Source: Apodemus sylvaticus (Eukaryota > Chordata > Mammalia > Rodentia > Muridae). Taken from it: a DNA stretch of 64,000 bases. Shown here piece after piece: positions 23,538 through 35,040 of the stretch; the stretch's first letter is position 1; every line of letters begins with the position of its first letter. The stretch spans positions 24,854,266 to 24,918,265 of the forward strand of contig NC_067478.1 in NCBI RefSeq assembly GCF_947179515.1, read 5' to 3'. Both the position numbers and the translations under genes were made by a program. The notes under the pieces were generated by a model that was not told where the DNA came from, did not search any database, and saw only the letters and a program-made list of their open reading frames with translations.

Positions 23538-24363
23538 GTGAGTGTTTTAAAGATCCAGTGGTGTCCCTTGTACTCTGGCTTGCACACAGACGAAGATGTT
23601 GCTGAGGGGCGTTGGGAACTTTTGCGTGTGAAAGTGTCACGCGTGGAAGGCACGGGGCGAAATCTCTTCTTAAGATACATGAAATACTGCGCAAGTGTGC
23701 TGTTCAGAAATCCAGGTATGCTTATGTACAAGGTGTGAGCATTGTATTTACTTATTTTTGCTTAGTGAGGCGTATAAATCAAGCACCGGAGGAAACGTGG
23801 TTTGTGGATACACCGTCTTTTCCGCCCCCCCCCCCCGCCCCCGTCTTTCTTTTTCCTCCCCACCCTTACAACCCTTACCTGCTTCTTCCCCTTCCAGCGT
23901 GGGTAAGGAAGGAAAACCACAGGCTGGGGAGGCGCTTGCTTCTAGCCATGAATGGACAGTAGTTCTGATCATCTTTTCCCTTGTTTTTAAGATAACAGAA
24001 GTCTGGTGGGGATCCAGTTACATCAGTGAAAATAGAAAACGGACTTAGAGGAATTGCGTGCTAGCACAGAATCAGGTGCGCCTTTCCACTCAGCCTTAAC
24101 ACAAGTTTGCAGTCCTGGAAGTGTGAGACAGGCTGAGGAACAGTGATTAGACTCCTTGTTAAGGATAATGGTGTGAATGAATGTGTCAGTGATTGGCATG
24201 TCTAGGTGGCTACCTCAGTGCCGGTTTCTACCTCTTTCTCTCAAGCTGCTTGAACATTAAGAGTCTCCAGAATCCCAGGAGCCCAGGTTGGACAGTGGCC
24301 CTGGCATTCCGGAGACTGCTTATCTACAGTGTGCTTCCCACTCTGAGATGAAGGAAAAGGAGG

Positions 24364-24365
<2 letters not shown>

Positions 24366-24401
<36 letters not shown>
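24366..24401. repeat. (GT)n microsatellite
   Basis: About 18 GT units. Confidence 0.96.
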
Positions 24402-24405
<4 letters not shown>

Positions 24406-24970
24406 CTAGCATCTCAAAGATGACTCCAGAGAGGTCAACAAGGCAAACCCGGCCTAACCACCAGGATGCGAGGGAGTTAGGCATCTCCAAATTTCTCCGG
24501 GAGATACCCACTTCTGGCCCTTATTAATAATATCCCCAAGTGGCCTCCAGTTTTTTGCTAAGTTCCCTCTCTCACTGCCTGAGCATACTGAGACAAACAG
24601 CGCTTCTTCACATTTTGTCTGCTTTCCGAGCAGGCCTGCAGGTGTTTGTCTTCTTCCTCAACATCCGGCACACCCAGGCTATGGGTCTAGGGGCTGAGTG
24701 TGGTCGGTCTGGGCAGGGGCAAAACGTCTGGCTTTGGTCTGGACCGACGAGGGTGGAGGCTGGTCTCCCCTTCTTCATCTTTTTCTTTCTTCTTCTTTTT
24801 CTTTCTTTTGACCACCCAAGCTGACCCTGGGTCTCATCCCCCACCCCTCCCTCCACGGCTCCATTTCCGCTGTTCAGCTCCTCAGCAGCCAGGTGTGACA
24901 GCATTGTTGCATGTGTCATCGCTTCCCTGAATTCCTCTGTCGGCTCCCTTTTCAGTCTTTAAGGAGCCCG

Positions 24971-24972
<2 letters not shown>

Positions 24973-25020
<48 letters not shown>
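24973..25020. repeat. (GT)n microsatellite
   Basis: About 23 GT units, only 31 bp before the TTTC repeat. Confidence 0.96.
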
Positions 25021-25021
<1 letters not shown>

Positions 25022-25051
25022 GGGAGTGTAGGTCAGAATCTCTTTAGGATT

Positions 25052-25097
25052 TTTTCTTTTCTTTTTTCTTTTTTCTTTCTTTCTCTCTTTCTTTCTC

Positions 25098-25181
<84 letters not shown>

Positions 25182-25201
25182 TTTTTCCTTTTCTTTTCTT
25201 T
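25052..25201. repeat. (TTTC)n polypyrimidine tract
   Basis: About 150 bp of almost pure pyrimidine on the plus strand, mostly TTTC units with mirror symmetry, a composition able to form triplex (H-) DNA. The Lys/Arg/Glu frames on the other strand are artefacts. Confidence 0.97.
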
Positions 25202-25258
25202 TGAGTGGAAATAGGAGTCATGCATTCCTGGGAACTGACTGCTTGCTGTCATTTGCAG

Positions 25259-25366
25259 GATCAGCGCCCCAATCCCAGGTGGAGAAAGGGTGTTTCTTGT
25301 GCGCACCAGGCTGGGAAACAGAACTGCAGGCGCCTGGAGGGATCACTTTCCAGACCGGTGCCATGG
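25259..25366 (+). ncRNA. Candidate internal exon 2 of the divergent transcript
   Basis: A well-formed 108-bp exon: acceptor TGTCATTTGCAG|GA, a CTGAC branch-point match with its A at 25238 (20 nt before the acceptor AG ends) and donor CCATGG|GTAAGC at 25366/25367. The length is a multiple of three and all three frames are open. Not verified by any transcript here. Confidence 0.45.
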
Positions 25367-25560
25367 GTAAGCAGTCAGAGCTAAGAAGACTGGGGCGAAG
25401 GTTCGGCGGTCCAGCAGGAGGTGGAAGCAGCAGGCGCTCTAGGAAGTGGCCAGTGGACTTTGAATAACTTCTCACTCCCACCCGATCCCCTTAGGCAGTC
25501 TGGGTAGGGCCCTGGGTCCTGACTAGAGTGGGATTCTGTTCCTCTAGCCCTGTTTTGCAG

Positions 25561-25849
25561 AAGTTGTGCAAGCCGCTGGCTTCCCCCCCTCCCCAGCTGC
25601 ATTCTGGCAAGACTGGGCACCATCCACTTAGTGACCTCCGGCCTGCGCCCACTTCCAGAAGCCTCTGTCCTGAGCCAGGCGGAGCTCCACGTTTCTCTGG
25701 CCGGGGTTTTCAGGAGCCCCCCAGCGCCTCCAGCTCCTTGTGCCTCTAGAGAAATGCTTGCCCATGCTTTGTCAGGGAGCCTCGGGCAGAACAGCCTCTC
25801 AGCAAGCTGGTCTGAAGCTGATCTATACCACCGCCGGCCACCGACGTGA
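25561..25849 (+). ncRNA. Candidate exon 3 (terminal exon) of the divergent transcript
   Basis: Acceptor with a good pyrimidine tract (CTGTTTTGCAG|AA) after a 194-bp intron, with a CTGAC branch-point candidate at about 25518-25523. One frame stays open from exon 2 to the TGA at 25847-25849, a second to TAG at 25747-25749. I find no AATAAA or ATTAAA between here and the B1 at 26697, so the true 3' end is unknown. Confidence 0.4.
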
Positions 25850-26696
25850 GCAAGTCGCTGACCCTTGATGAAGGTGCTTTGCTCCCGGGCCGAGATTCCT
25901 GGCAGCTACCGCAGAAACAGTGCGGACCGCCACACGAGGCAAGCTGCTGTTTCCCCGGCACCGGCACCGTTCAGGTGGGAAGCTCAGCCACCTGGCTGGC
26001 CGCTAGTTCCTCAGACCCTTTTTCTTATGATCCCAGCCTGAGTTCCCGGTGCGCCAGAAGAGAAGAAGCAGGAGGCTGAAGCCCTCCTCTTCCATGCAAG
26101 CTGCTTCTGCAGTGCATTGGAAAGAAGAGAGTTTCAGAGGGGGCTTTACCTCTCTACCGGATCTCCAGCCTCACACCTACGACTTAAGCAGCCACACACA
26201 TTTCTCTATCACACAGTGATCCCCATCCACCTCTCTTCCAGTTTTCACCTGTTGCAAATACTACTTCAGATCCTGAACATTTTAGTAGAAGTATGCTAAG
26301 CTGGCTTTTGGACTCCAAGCCTCTTCACACACCAGCTTGCCCTCCCTTTTCATGGCTTCCCAACGGATTGCTCCATGTGGGGGAAATTCCATTTTGCAAA
26401 AGTCTGCCAGACTGTGGGTTCAGAGACCGACACTGTTTTCAGGACATTTGCGGATCAGGCCAGGGCTACTTTGTTTCACAAAGAAGCCGCCAGATCCCCT
26501 CTGGAAGCCCAGTCTGGGTATCTCGACGACAGTGTTTGTTCAGGGATGGTCACATGTTCTAGAACAGTTTGAAGATGCTGCACCTTGTCCTGGACAGTGC
26601 TCCCAGGAGAGGATTAGTGGACAGTGAGAGAGCAGGAAGTGGGTTTGTGGACCCCTCCCCCCCCCATAGCCAACAGCCCTCCCCTAGGGACTACTT
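25850..26696. other. Unique sequence 3' of the divergent transcript's last open frame
   Basis: May be 3' UTR of that transcript. Overlapping plus-strand frames at 26293-26627 have no recognisable domain. Confidence 0.4.
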
Positions 26697-26864
26697 CTTT
26701 TTTTTTTTTTTTTAATTTTGGTTTTTTCGAGACAGGGTTTCTCTGTATAGCCCTGGCTGTCCTGGAACTCACTCTGTAGACCAGGCTGGCCTCAAACTCA
26801 GAAATCCGCCTGCCTCTGTCTCTCAGAGTGCTGGGATTACAGGCGTGCGCCACCACCGCCCGGC
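26697..26864 (-). repeat. Full-length B1 SINE
   Basis: Close to consensus. Flanked by a target-site duplication TAGGGACTACTT / TAGGGACCACTT (26685-26696 and about 26867-26878) with one mismatch, so a relatively recent insertion. Confidence 0.95.
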
Positions 26865-28237
26865 TTTAGGGACCACTTTAGGGACTATCAGGTCTCTGAA
26901 GAGGTCATATGCAAGGGCTTTACTCTCTGAGCAACCCATCTTCCTTAGGCCCTCTTGTAGATTAACTGAAGCCTTGCTGGGCTCTGGGTTTGTGATTGGA
27001 TATAATTACTGGCAGACTGCTGTTGTGGCACAAACCCATCTGCATCTGGGGTCTTTGGCAGTGGATACTTGAGGATCTGTGCCCTGTTCCAGGTACCTTT
27101 TGGCTCTGGCATTTTGCTTGGTGGAACAAAAGATCAGTGAACCCTGTCTGAACAGAAAGGATATTGTCTGGACATGGAAACTGAAGTCCAGAGACATGCA
27201 TGGTCTTCGTTAGCCCACAGAAGTACCTGGTACAGAGAGAATGGGGGTCCTTATGCCTGGCTCTATCTTTTTGTTTTAGGACAAGGACCCACTGTATAGT
27301 CCTTGCTGGCCTGGAACTCTCTTTGTAGACCAGGTTGGCCTTGACTGAGATCTGACTGTTGAGCACCAGTATTAATATGGTGCCAGCAAACCACACACCA
27401 CAGTCTTTATACATAGCGTTGACAGCTGGGGGCCACTGTAGTGGGGACAGATGACAAAGGCCCTTTAATTCTTGTTTAATTAATTGTTTAATTCTCAATT
27501 ATATCAGCCATGGAAATTAAGGAACCTTGTCTTACTTCAGAGTTTTACAATTTTATCAGTTTTTAAAGAGCAATATATTCACCCGAACCCCTCCCAGCCC
27601 CCAAATACTGCCTTGCAGTACACAGAAAGTCTCTTTCTCTCTCTCTCTCTCTCTCTCACATCTCACAGGCAGACAGAAGCCTGTATTTTATGCCTATCCA
27701 AGCACGAACACAGGTTTTCTTCTGCACAGGATCACTTTCATAGTTACAGAGTAATGACTAGCACTCCAAGTTCTGCACCATAGAAATCCTTCTATATCAG
27801 ACCCTCCCACTCCCAGGGTCTTTCTCTTAGCCCAGGCTACCCTGGAGCTTGAGATAATCCTCCTCTAGACTCTCAGATTTCAGGTATGTGTCATCACGAT
27901 GCCCCATCTCAACGCATTTTCTTTATAGAGCTGAGAGGGACTGTGTTCCTGCATCTTTACTGTCACCTTGATTGAATTTGGAATCACGTAGGAAACACAC
28001 TTGCGAGCATGTTTGTGCATGAGGGCATCCCACAGACTGGCGGGTCCTGGACTGAATACAAAGACGGGAGGAAGTCCAAGCACCAGCGTTGATCTCACGG
28101 CAGACACAATGTGATCATCTGCCTCATGCTTCCAACTGCCATGCTCTCCCTACCATGATGGACTTATACCCTCAATCTGCAAGCACAAATGGCTTGTGTC
28201 ATATATGTATATGACACATATATGTGACATATATATT
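26865..28237. other. Intergenic sequence with decayed SINE fragments
   Basis: B1 fragments on the minus strand at about 27270-27365 and 27815-27905, and a (CT)n run at 27632-27658. Nothing else recognised. Confidence 0.5.
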
Positions 28238-28445
28238 TGTTTTTATTTTTTATCTGTGCATGTGCATGCCCAGTCAGTGGTGTGTGTGCATTTGTCTCTA
28301 TGTGTGTACGTGTGTGCATGTGGTGTGTGCCATGTGTAGGAGAGGGTGCTTGAAGATTCGAGTCCCAGGGTGGGTACTGGGAACCGAACTTGGGTCCCCT
28401 GGAAGAACGGTAAATTCTCTTACTCCGTGAGCTGTCTCTCCAGCC
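28238..28445 (-). repeat. B3-type SINE with internal TG expansion
   Basis: Ends in the tRNA-like head (GCTGGAGAGACAGCTCA on the minus strand); the middle is expanded by TGTG/CATG sequence. Confidence 0.8.
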
Positions 28446-28751
28446 TTTTATGCCAGACATGTTAGCCCAGTAACACAAAAGTTGATTAACACAGCGGTGT
28501 CTAGGCTGTTTCCAAGTCTTTGTTTTTAAAAGCAATACTTCAGTGTACAGTCTTGTTTACTTAATTTGGTAGACATATCCATATATTTAAAAGCAACATT
28601 TTCTAGTAGTTGTGTGTGTCAAATGGGGTGTACATTCATAAGTTTGGTAAGTTATGCAAAGCTGTCTTCTTAGGAAGCACCCGTATAGGCTCCCATCAAC
28701 AGCGAATTAGATTGCAGTCTTTTCTAGATTTCAGTACACACTTTAAGGTGC

Positions 28752-28830
28752 AGGAGAAGGATTCCCCACATAGCCCAGCCCGACCTCAAACTTGTGTGTC
28801 TTCTGCCTCTGCCTCACAAGTGCTGGGATT
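28752..28830 (-). repeat. B1 fragment
   Basis: CTGCCTCTGCCTCACAAGTG and CTGGGATTGG are recognisable minus-strand B1. Confidence 0.6.
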
Positions 28831-29189
28831 GGGGGCCCCATCTGCTACATCTTTGCTTTTCAAGGTAGGGATCTTAAAGCTGAGGGCTCATCCGTATCTG
28901 CCTTTGGTTCCTTTCTGTCTGTTTTTCTCCTGGAGTGATCATCATGGCAAAATCTGATGTTTAACATTCCTGTACCTGTTACGACATATGTGCAACATGT
29001 GTATGCACTCCTGGGCCATAAATCAAGGTCTGGGTTTAGTAGCTTTATAGAACTGGTATCTGACTGTTCTAAAAGACACGCGCTTGCTTCTTTTAATTCG
29101 ACCACATGTTTGTGAAAAAGTTCCTGGTAGATACACAAAGCCAAGTGCTGATCATTCTCCCTGTGTGGCACCACTCCATTGTATGAACA

Positions 29190-29285
29190 CGCTGTGGTTT
29201 ATTTATTCATGTTCCCGTTGAGAGGCATTGGATCATTTTCTAGTCTTTACTGTTGCCCATAGCCCTGCTTTGGGCTTTCTGATCC
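29190..29285. repeat. Possible ancient LINE fragment
   Basis: The phrase order 'TATTCATGTTCCCGTTGAGA ... CATTGGATCATTTTCTAG' resembles the common old L1 3' region. Weak. Confidence 0.3.
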
Positions 29286-29397
29286 ATGGCTGCCACTGCG
29301 CATTGGCTGCAGTTTGCCAAGGGTGGGAGTGATGTGATGGGTCAAAGGTGACAGACATCAGTTAGCACCAAGCAGAGCCTCAGCTGCTGCTAGTGGA

Positions 29398-29431
29398 GCC
29401 GCCATCTTGCTGGAGCCAGCAGGCAAGATGG
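29398..29431. promoter_or_regulatory. Inverted pair of YY1-like sites in an imperfect palindrome
   Basis: GCCGCCATCTTG (29398-29409) is a perfect YY1 consensus on the plus strand, and CAAGATGG (29424-29431) gives the core on the minus strand. Together CCATCTTGCTGG, a 2-nt spacer and CCAGCAGGCAAGATGG form a 12-bp inverted repeat with a 4-nt insertion in the right arm. Confidence 0.45.
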
Positions 29432-30474
29432 AGCAGTGGGAGAAAGTGTAAGTTTCAGCCATATCACCGACTTCCCAGCTCTGTGATATATTTGCTGGGT
29501 GGCTTTGGAATGGTTTCTCAGCCTCTCTGTGACTTGGTTCTCTCGAATGCAAAAGCAAATGGTGATGGCAGTAGCATTCAGGGATTCTATTCTGGGGTTA
29601 CAGTTGTGTGCTATGTCTGCTTTGAAGGAGACCCCTTGGATCCAACTACAGAGACATCTATCACTTCATTTTCAAGAATTTCAATTTGTAGGCCTAAAAT
29701 CTAAACACTGAAGAAAACATAACTATCATACCACAGTTGCACCTAAGGGCTGAGAAGAGCCTTTTTGGTATAACTCACACCCATTCAGTGTTTACATGTG
29801 CTCAATTCAGTCAAGAGATTTTACAGTTGGCTTATTTGAGTCAATGAACTCAAGCAAGGCCTATGCATTGCCTTTGGTTATTGTCTCTTAATTAAGTCTT
29901 CTTTCTTTTTCTGTTGAAAACACTTCCCCCACCCCACTTCTACAACTGTGTGTGTGTGTGTGTGTGTGTGTTGTGGGTATTCTTCTTCAGGAACTATCTA
30001 CCTTGTGTTTAGAAACATGGTTTTTCACTGGGACCTGGGTCTTACCTATTAGTTTAGCTGGCTGGTCAAGGAGCCCCAGGGATCTGCTTATCTTTATCCA
30101 CCTACCCATCAGTGGGATTTCAGGCCTGTTCCACTGTGCCTGACTTTTCAAATACAGATCCTGGTAGTCAAATTAAAGCTCTCATTCTTGCATGGCAAAC
30201 ACTTCCCCAACTGAGCTATTTCTCTAGCCCCTCTTTCTTCTTGTAATATATTTGTTAAAGTTAGTGACCAGTTTCTCTGTAGTTCAGCACAATAGGATCA
30301 TGCTGGTAGGACCCCGTGGTACCTCCTCTAACCTTCATTGTTCCTGGACCTTGGTCGATGGAACTTTGGGTCAGAAGTATCTCCCCCAAGGCTCAGTCTG
30401 TAGTCCTACAGGCAGGGACCTTTTAGTAGGCACAGCCTTAGTAGAAGAAAGCTAGGTCATGGTGGTGTGGGTTG
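29432..30474. other. Intergenic, mostly unique
   Basis: Contains a (GT)n run at 29948-29971 and an ID/B4-like minus-strand fragment at about 30085-30232 (ends GCTAGAGAAATAGCTCAGTT on the minus strand). No gene seen. Confidence 0.5.
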
Positions 30475-30722
30475 CCTGAGATACGCTTTCTGTAAGTTCC
30501 TGTATTTGAACACTTGGTCCTCAGTTGTTGGCATTGCTTGGGAGGTTATGAGACCTTTAGGAGTCAGAGCCTTACTGCTGGAGGAGGTGCATCACTGGGG
30601 TCTGGGCTTTGATGGTTTCTATCCCCCTGGGGCTGTGAGCTGAAAGCCAGAATAAACTCCGTCTTCTTTAAGTTGCTTTTGGCCATGGCATTTTATCATA
30701 GCAACAAAAAACTAAGTAACTG
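30475..30722 (+). repeat. Rodent interspersed repeat, family not assigned
   Basis: Contains GGAGGTTATGAGACCTTTAG, GCCAGAATAAACTCCGTCTT and a terminal CAACAAAAAACTAAGTAACTG, a pattern I know as a frequent murine dispersed repeat. Confidence 0.6.
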
Positions 30723-31984
30723 ATCCAGGGAGTGTGCCTGTAAGGGGATGTCAGACCTGGCCTCTTCCTATTTCTGCTCTCCAGAAAGTTGAGACCTTCT
30801 CTACCACTCGTCCTAGCCATGATGTAACTGTACCCCCGCAGCCCCACTGCAACAGGACTGAAGACTTCACGCTGAAACCTTCAAAACCAGAAGCAAAGCA
30901 AACCCTGCCTCCTTTAAAGATGATTTGTCTAGGGTGTTCACTGGAGTGCCTGAGCTTACCGTGGTGGAAGGCTGACACGGCAGGCTCCAGGCTCACTCTG
31001 GTTAATTTAGAGATGAAGAACACTTCCTCCTAGTGTGCGGTTCCACAGTGGAGGGGGTGGTGGATGACACTGGTGCCTGCATTGTTTTTCTTTTAGATCT
31101 TGACAATCATTGATGATCAACGCCTAAGGACATCACTCATCAAGGGTTGCAAAAACAGTGGTAACTTAATTCTATCATTCTCCAGGAATTAACTAAACTG
31201 CTTCACAAAGAGAAACTTAAAAGAAAGGAACCCAATAACCACGATTTGGGGTTATGAAGGACAGGCAGGCTAGTGGAAATTTCTCTTATGTTTATCACAA
31301 TAACAAGGGGATTCTAAATAACCGCTTGGGAGTTCGCTGACCTCACCGGTTCTGAAAGGTTGGGCAGAATCTTCCACTGGAGAAGAAAGGGAAAGAAGGG
31401 AGAGAAGGAATGACCGGCAAACATGCTGACTTCCCACCTCACTACTGGTCCCCTTGCTGACATGTGCTGCATGGATAAGGATAAGGGAGTTGTGCCCAGC
31501 AGAACTCCAGGTAACAGGACCCCACTATCTATAGCTCTCCAAGCCATGTTCTAGTACCCCAGGTGGGAAGATGCAAAAAGGGGGGACTTGAGACTGGGCA
31601 ATCTGAGACAGCCTCACAGGAGAGAGTTGGATCTCAAGAGGAGAGTACAGAAGGTTTTTAGTTATCCTCCATTTTCTTGCAGGTGCTAGTGTCCAAGTCC
31701 AGGGAGACTATCAACCACACATGGACAGGGACTGGGAAGTGTAAGCCAAGGTCTTAGTGTGCCTAGGATACCCACATGTTCAGTATGGTTTAACAAGGTG
31801 TCCACGTGTCAGGGGGATGAGTGGGTATGGCCTCTTGGCTATCTCAGGATATCCACCTTGGTATTCAGCATACCTACATCTTCCCTGCCTTCTTGAATAG
31901 CATTCTTCTGGCTGCCCTCCGTGGACATAATAAAGTTGAGTTGCTCTTAGAGTCTTCCTATATACTTATTAATTTAATTATTCT
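30723..31984. other. Unique intergenic sequence
   Basis: No recognisable repeats or genes. Short frames on both strands lack any family resemblance. Confidence 0.5.
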
Positions 31985-32233
31985 CATGTGTGTATGTATA
32001 TGTGTGTGTTTGTGTGTATGTATGTTTATGTGTGTGTACATGTATGTGTATGTTTATGTGTATGTGTGTGTGTGTGTGTATGTGTGTGCACATGTGCCAT
32101 ACAGCATGTGTGGAGGTCAAATGACAACCTTGTGGAGTTGGTTTTCTCTTTTCACCCTTATGTGGATTCTGGGAATCGAACAGGTTGCCAGGTTTGCTTG
32201 GCCCCTTTATCTCCATGCCATCTGGCCAGCCCA
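31985..32233 (-). repeat. B3 SINE with expanded TG tract
   Basis: CATGTGTGGAGGTCAAATGA and a GGGCTGGCCAGATGGCATGG head on the minus strand, with a 100-bp TATG/TG expansion in the tail side. Confidence 0.85.
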
Positions 32234-32489
32234 CTGATACTCAGTCTCATAGAACCTCCTGGAGGCCTAACTGGCCATTCTGGAATGGCAGCCGCTGGGC
32301 CCTCTTTGGGCTCCTGAGCACCTTGCCTGTGCTTACTGCTATGGGGGAAGTTGCTATCCCATGCCACCATCTACTTGTTAGTTTGCCTGTCTCCTTCCAC
32401 TAGACTGTGGACTCCCAGAGGGTGGGGCTGGCTAGCCCTCTCCCAACTGTGCATCTCCATTTCTGCCTTCCTGTGCTGTGATGTCCATA

Positions 32490-32573
32490 TTAGCTTGAAA
32501 TTTTTTGCACTCCAGTGACCTTCCTGCCTCAGTTTACAGTAGCTGAGATTACAGACTCCTGTCACACCTGGCC
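32490..32573 (-). repeat. B1 fragment
   Basis: CTTCCTGCCTCAGTTTACAG and GAGATTACAGACTCCTGTCA, then CACACCTGGCCT. It is followed by AT-rich TATTA simple sequence at 32583-32645. Confidence 0.55.
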
Positions 32574-32645
32574 TCTTACTTATCTTTATATTATATTATA
32601 TCATATTATATTATATTATTTATTATTATCATTATCATTATTATT

Positions 32646-32788
32646 TGTTTTTTGAGACAGGGTTTCTCTGTGTAGCCCTGGCTGTCTTGGAGCTCACTCT
32701 GTAGATCAAGCTGGCTTTGAACTCAGAAATCCTCCTGCCTCTGCCTCTCAAGTGCTGGGATTAAAGGCGTGCGCCACCACTGCCCAGC
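32646..32788 (-). repeat. B1 SINE, near consensus
   Basis: Both ends are present (TTTTTTGAGACAGG to TGCCCAGC). Confidence 0.93.
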
Positions 32789-32792
32789 ATTT

Positions 32793-32970
32793 TATTTTTT
32801 AAAAGGTTCATTTATATGTATGAGCTTTGCCTGCATGTATGTATGTCTGTATGCACAGCTCCTGTGTGCCTGTGATTGGTTGTGAGCCACCTTTGGGGTA
32901 CCGGGAACTCAAACAGAGTCCTCTGCAGAAACATCCAGTGCTCTTGGTGGGTGAGCCATCTCTCCAGCCC
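32793..32970 (-). repeat. B2/B3-type SINE
   Basis: Head GGGCTGGAGAGATGGCTCAC on the minus strand abuts the previous B1. Confidence 0.85.
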
Positions 32971-33164
32971 AATTCTCATATTCTTAAGGACTTGATGTGT
33001 ATAGTGTCTGGCAGAAGACACTTATTGAATAAATGCTTATTATCCCATATTTAGAGTCTCCTTTTTTCTGTGACCTTCTAGTCTGGGGAGGAATTAGATA
33101 TTCAACTAGTCATTGATTTCTTAATATGAACCAGTCCTGTTTAAAAAAAAAAAAATCAGTTATG

Positions 33165-33310
33165 GTCAGGCCATGGTGTCCCATGCCTTAATCCCAGCAC
33201 TTGGGAGGCAGAGGCAGGTGGATCTCTACGAGTCTGAGGCCAGCCTGGTCTACAGAGTGAGCTCCAGGACAGCCAAGTGTAAGAGAGATACACTGTCTTG
33301 GTAAGTAAAA
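33165..33310 (+). repeat. B1 SINE
   Basis: CCTTAATCCCAGCACTTGGG and GGCCAGCCTGGTCTACAGAG. Together with the next element it is flanked by GAACCAGTCC on both sides (33128-33137 and 33515-33524). Confidence 0.9.
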
Positions 33311-33315
33311 AAAAG

Positions 33316-33514
33316 TTATGTAATTTTTTATGTGTATGGATTTTTATTTCCTGCATGTATATCTGTGCACAGTGTGCGTGCTTGGTCCCTGAGGAAGCCA
33401 GAGGAGGGCTTCAGATCTCCTCAGACTTGAGTACAGACAGTTGTGAGCTGCTGTGTGGGTTCTGGGAATCAAACCAGGGTTCTCTGCAAGAGAGCTGAAC
33501 CATCTCTCTAGTCC
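33316..33514 (-). repeat. B3-type SINE
   Basis: Ends in a variant tRNA head (GGACTAGAGAGATGGTTCAG). The shared flanking duplication suggests one of the two SINEs landed inside or against the other. Confidence 0.8.
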
Positions 33515-34731
33515 GAACCAGTCCCATTTTAATTACAGGCAGCTGAGAGGTAGGCTCTGAGGGACTCTGCCTCAGTGTCTGTGGCTCTCATTAGTGTCCT
33601 CATGGAAGCAGTGGCGTCCACAAGAAGAAGCGGCACAACGGAAAAGGGCAAGAGTGCCGGAAGACCGTCCCAGACACTTGGCTGGAGGACAGAGGCCAAG
33701 GGCACAGCCTCCCTCCCTGTGCGCCAAGCCTGCTTGTGCAGCAGTGTGTGGGGCATCTCTCTCAGCCAGCAGCAGGGCTCCCACAGTGGGAAGCTCCCTC
33801 GATTTAGAGAATCACCCCACCTCTTTGGGGGTGTTGCCTTTCTGCCAGGGGTCCTGAATCCAGCACAGGAGTGCAGTCAGGCCCCCAGGCCAGGAAAGCC
33901 CAGGGCAGCTCTGTCCAGGCAGGTACAATTTTGGGGACTGGCTGAAGTCCCCATGGAGGCATGTGTATGGTGTTTAAAGACAGATGGAACTGCCTGGTTC
34001 TAACTTGTTATGGGACTGGGCTTTAGGGCACGGCTGCTTCAACTATTGGTCATTGTATGAGACTGTCAGGCAAAGGAGGAAAAGAAATGGCAATATTAAA
34101 AAGTTTCTCACAGGCAAGGATTAAAAATCAAAAACAAAAAAGAGTTAAAAATCAAGCACAATCCAGGTATTTTTGGCAGGCCTTGCCAGCAGCATGTGGG
34201 GAGACTCTCTAGCTGCCTCAGTTCTGAGCACACAGGTACACTAGCCAGAATCACTTAACTCCAATTGGAGACCACTGAGTTATGAAGTAGTAGTGGTTTT
34301 ACTGTACAAGGGAAATTATCTGCTTTTAAAAGAAACACATCGATTTGACTACGGAAAATCAAGACCCCACAAACATTTTCCTGGGTCTGGCGGGATTGGT
34401 CAGAGGTTAAGAACATTGTTGCTCTTCCAGACGACCGGTTGGATTTCTGTCACCGACAGAGTGACTCACGACAGTCTATCTTTCAAAGGATCTGATTTTC
34501 TCTTCTGGTCTCTGCTGGCAACAGGCGTATAGAGACACGGTGTGCTACATACAAGTTGGCAAAGCAACCATACACATAAAATAAAAATAATTTACAAATG
34601 TTTTCTTATTGCCAACCCTCATTGTGTAGTATCAATCGGTCTGTCCTTGGGTTGTGTTTGCTAGAATATTTGGTCTTTAAAATTGCGGTTTGAGTTGCTG
34701 ACTCCAGTTATATAAGAAATTATTTCACGAG
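33515..34731. other. Unique intergenic sequence
   Basis: Overlapping plus- and minus-strand frames at 33529-34003 were inspected. They are short, mutually overlapping and carry no domain, so I do not call a gene. Confidence 0.5.
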
Positions 34732-34875
34732 CCAGGCGTGGTGGTATATTCTTTTAATCTTAGCACTTAGAGATAGGGCCAGGTGGATCCTTGTGAATTT
34801 GAGGTCAGCCTGGTTCACATAGAGAGTAGCAGGCTGGCCGGAAGTTCATAGGGAGAGCCTGTTCAAAAGCGGGGG
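34732..34875 (+). repeat. Diverged B1 SINE
   Basis: GAGCCAGGCGTGGTGGTATA head and GAGGTCAGCCTGGTTCACAT body. Confidence 0.8.
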
Positions 34876-34877
34876 AG

Positions 34878-35040
34878 GGCTACAGCTGGAGAGATGACTC
34901 AGTGGTTCAGAGCACTGACCGCTTTTCTAAAGGACCCCAGCATCCTCTTGGCGGCTTACAACTGTCTTTAGTTCTGGTTTCAAGGGATCCTTTATCCGTC
35001 CTCTTTTGGCTTCCAAGGTGAAATGACTCTAAACACACTT
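34878..35040 (+). repeat. B2/B3-type SINE, 3' part decayed
   Basis: GCTGGAGAGATGACTCAGTG head and a GAGCACTGACCGCTTTTCTA continuation follow directly on the B1. Confidence 0.7.

Larger units (their letters stand above)
23538..25258 (+). other. Candidate intron 1 of the divergent transcript
   Basis: 1.72 kb with GT...AG ends. It contains a C-run near 23826-23837, the (GT)n repeats at 24366-24401 and 24973-25020, and a long polypyrimidine repeat just before the 3' splice site. No other gene is visible in it. Confidence 0.4.

Noticed and set aside
24959..25306. Lys/Arg/Glu-rich and Ser/Phe-rich frames over the TTTC repeat
   Set aside because: Translations of a microsatellite.
33529..34003. 142-codon plus-strand frame
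   Set aside because: Overlapped by frames on the other strand; begins outside any promoter-like sequence and shows no family resemblance.
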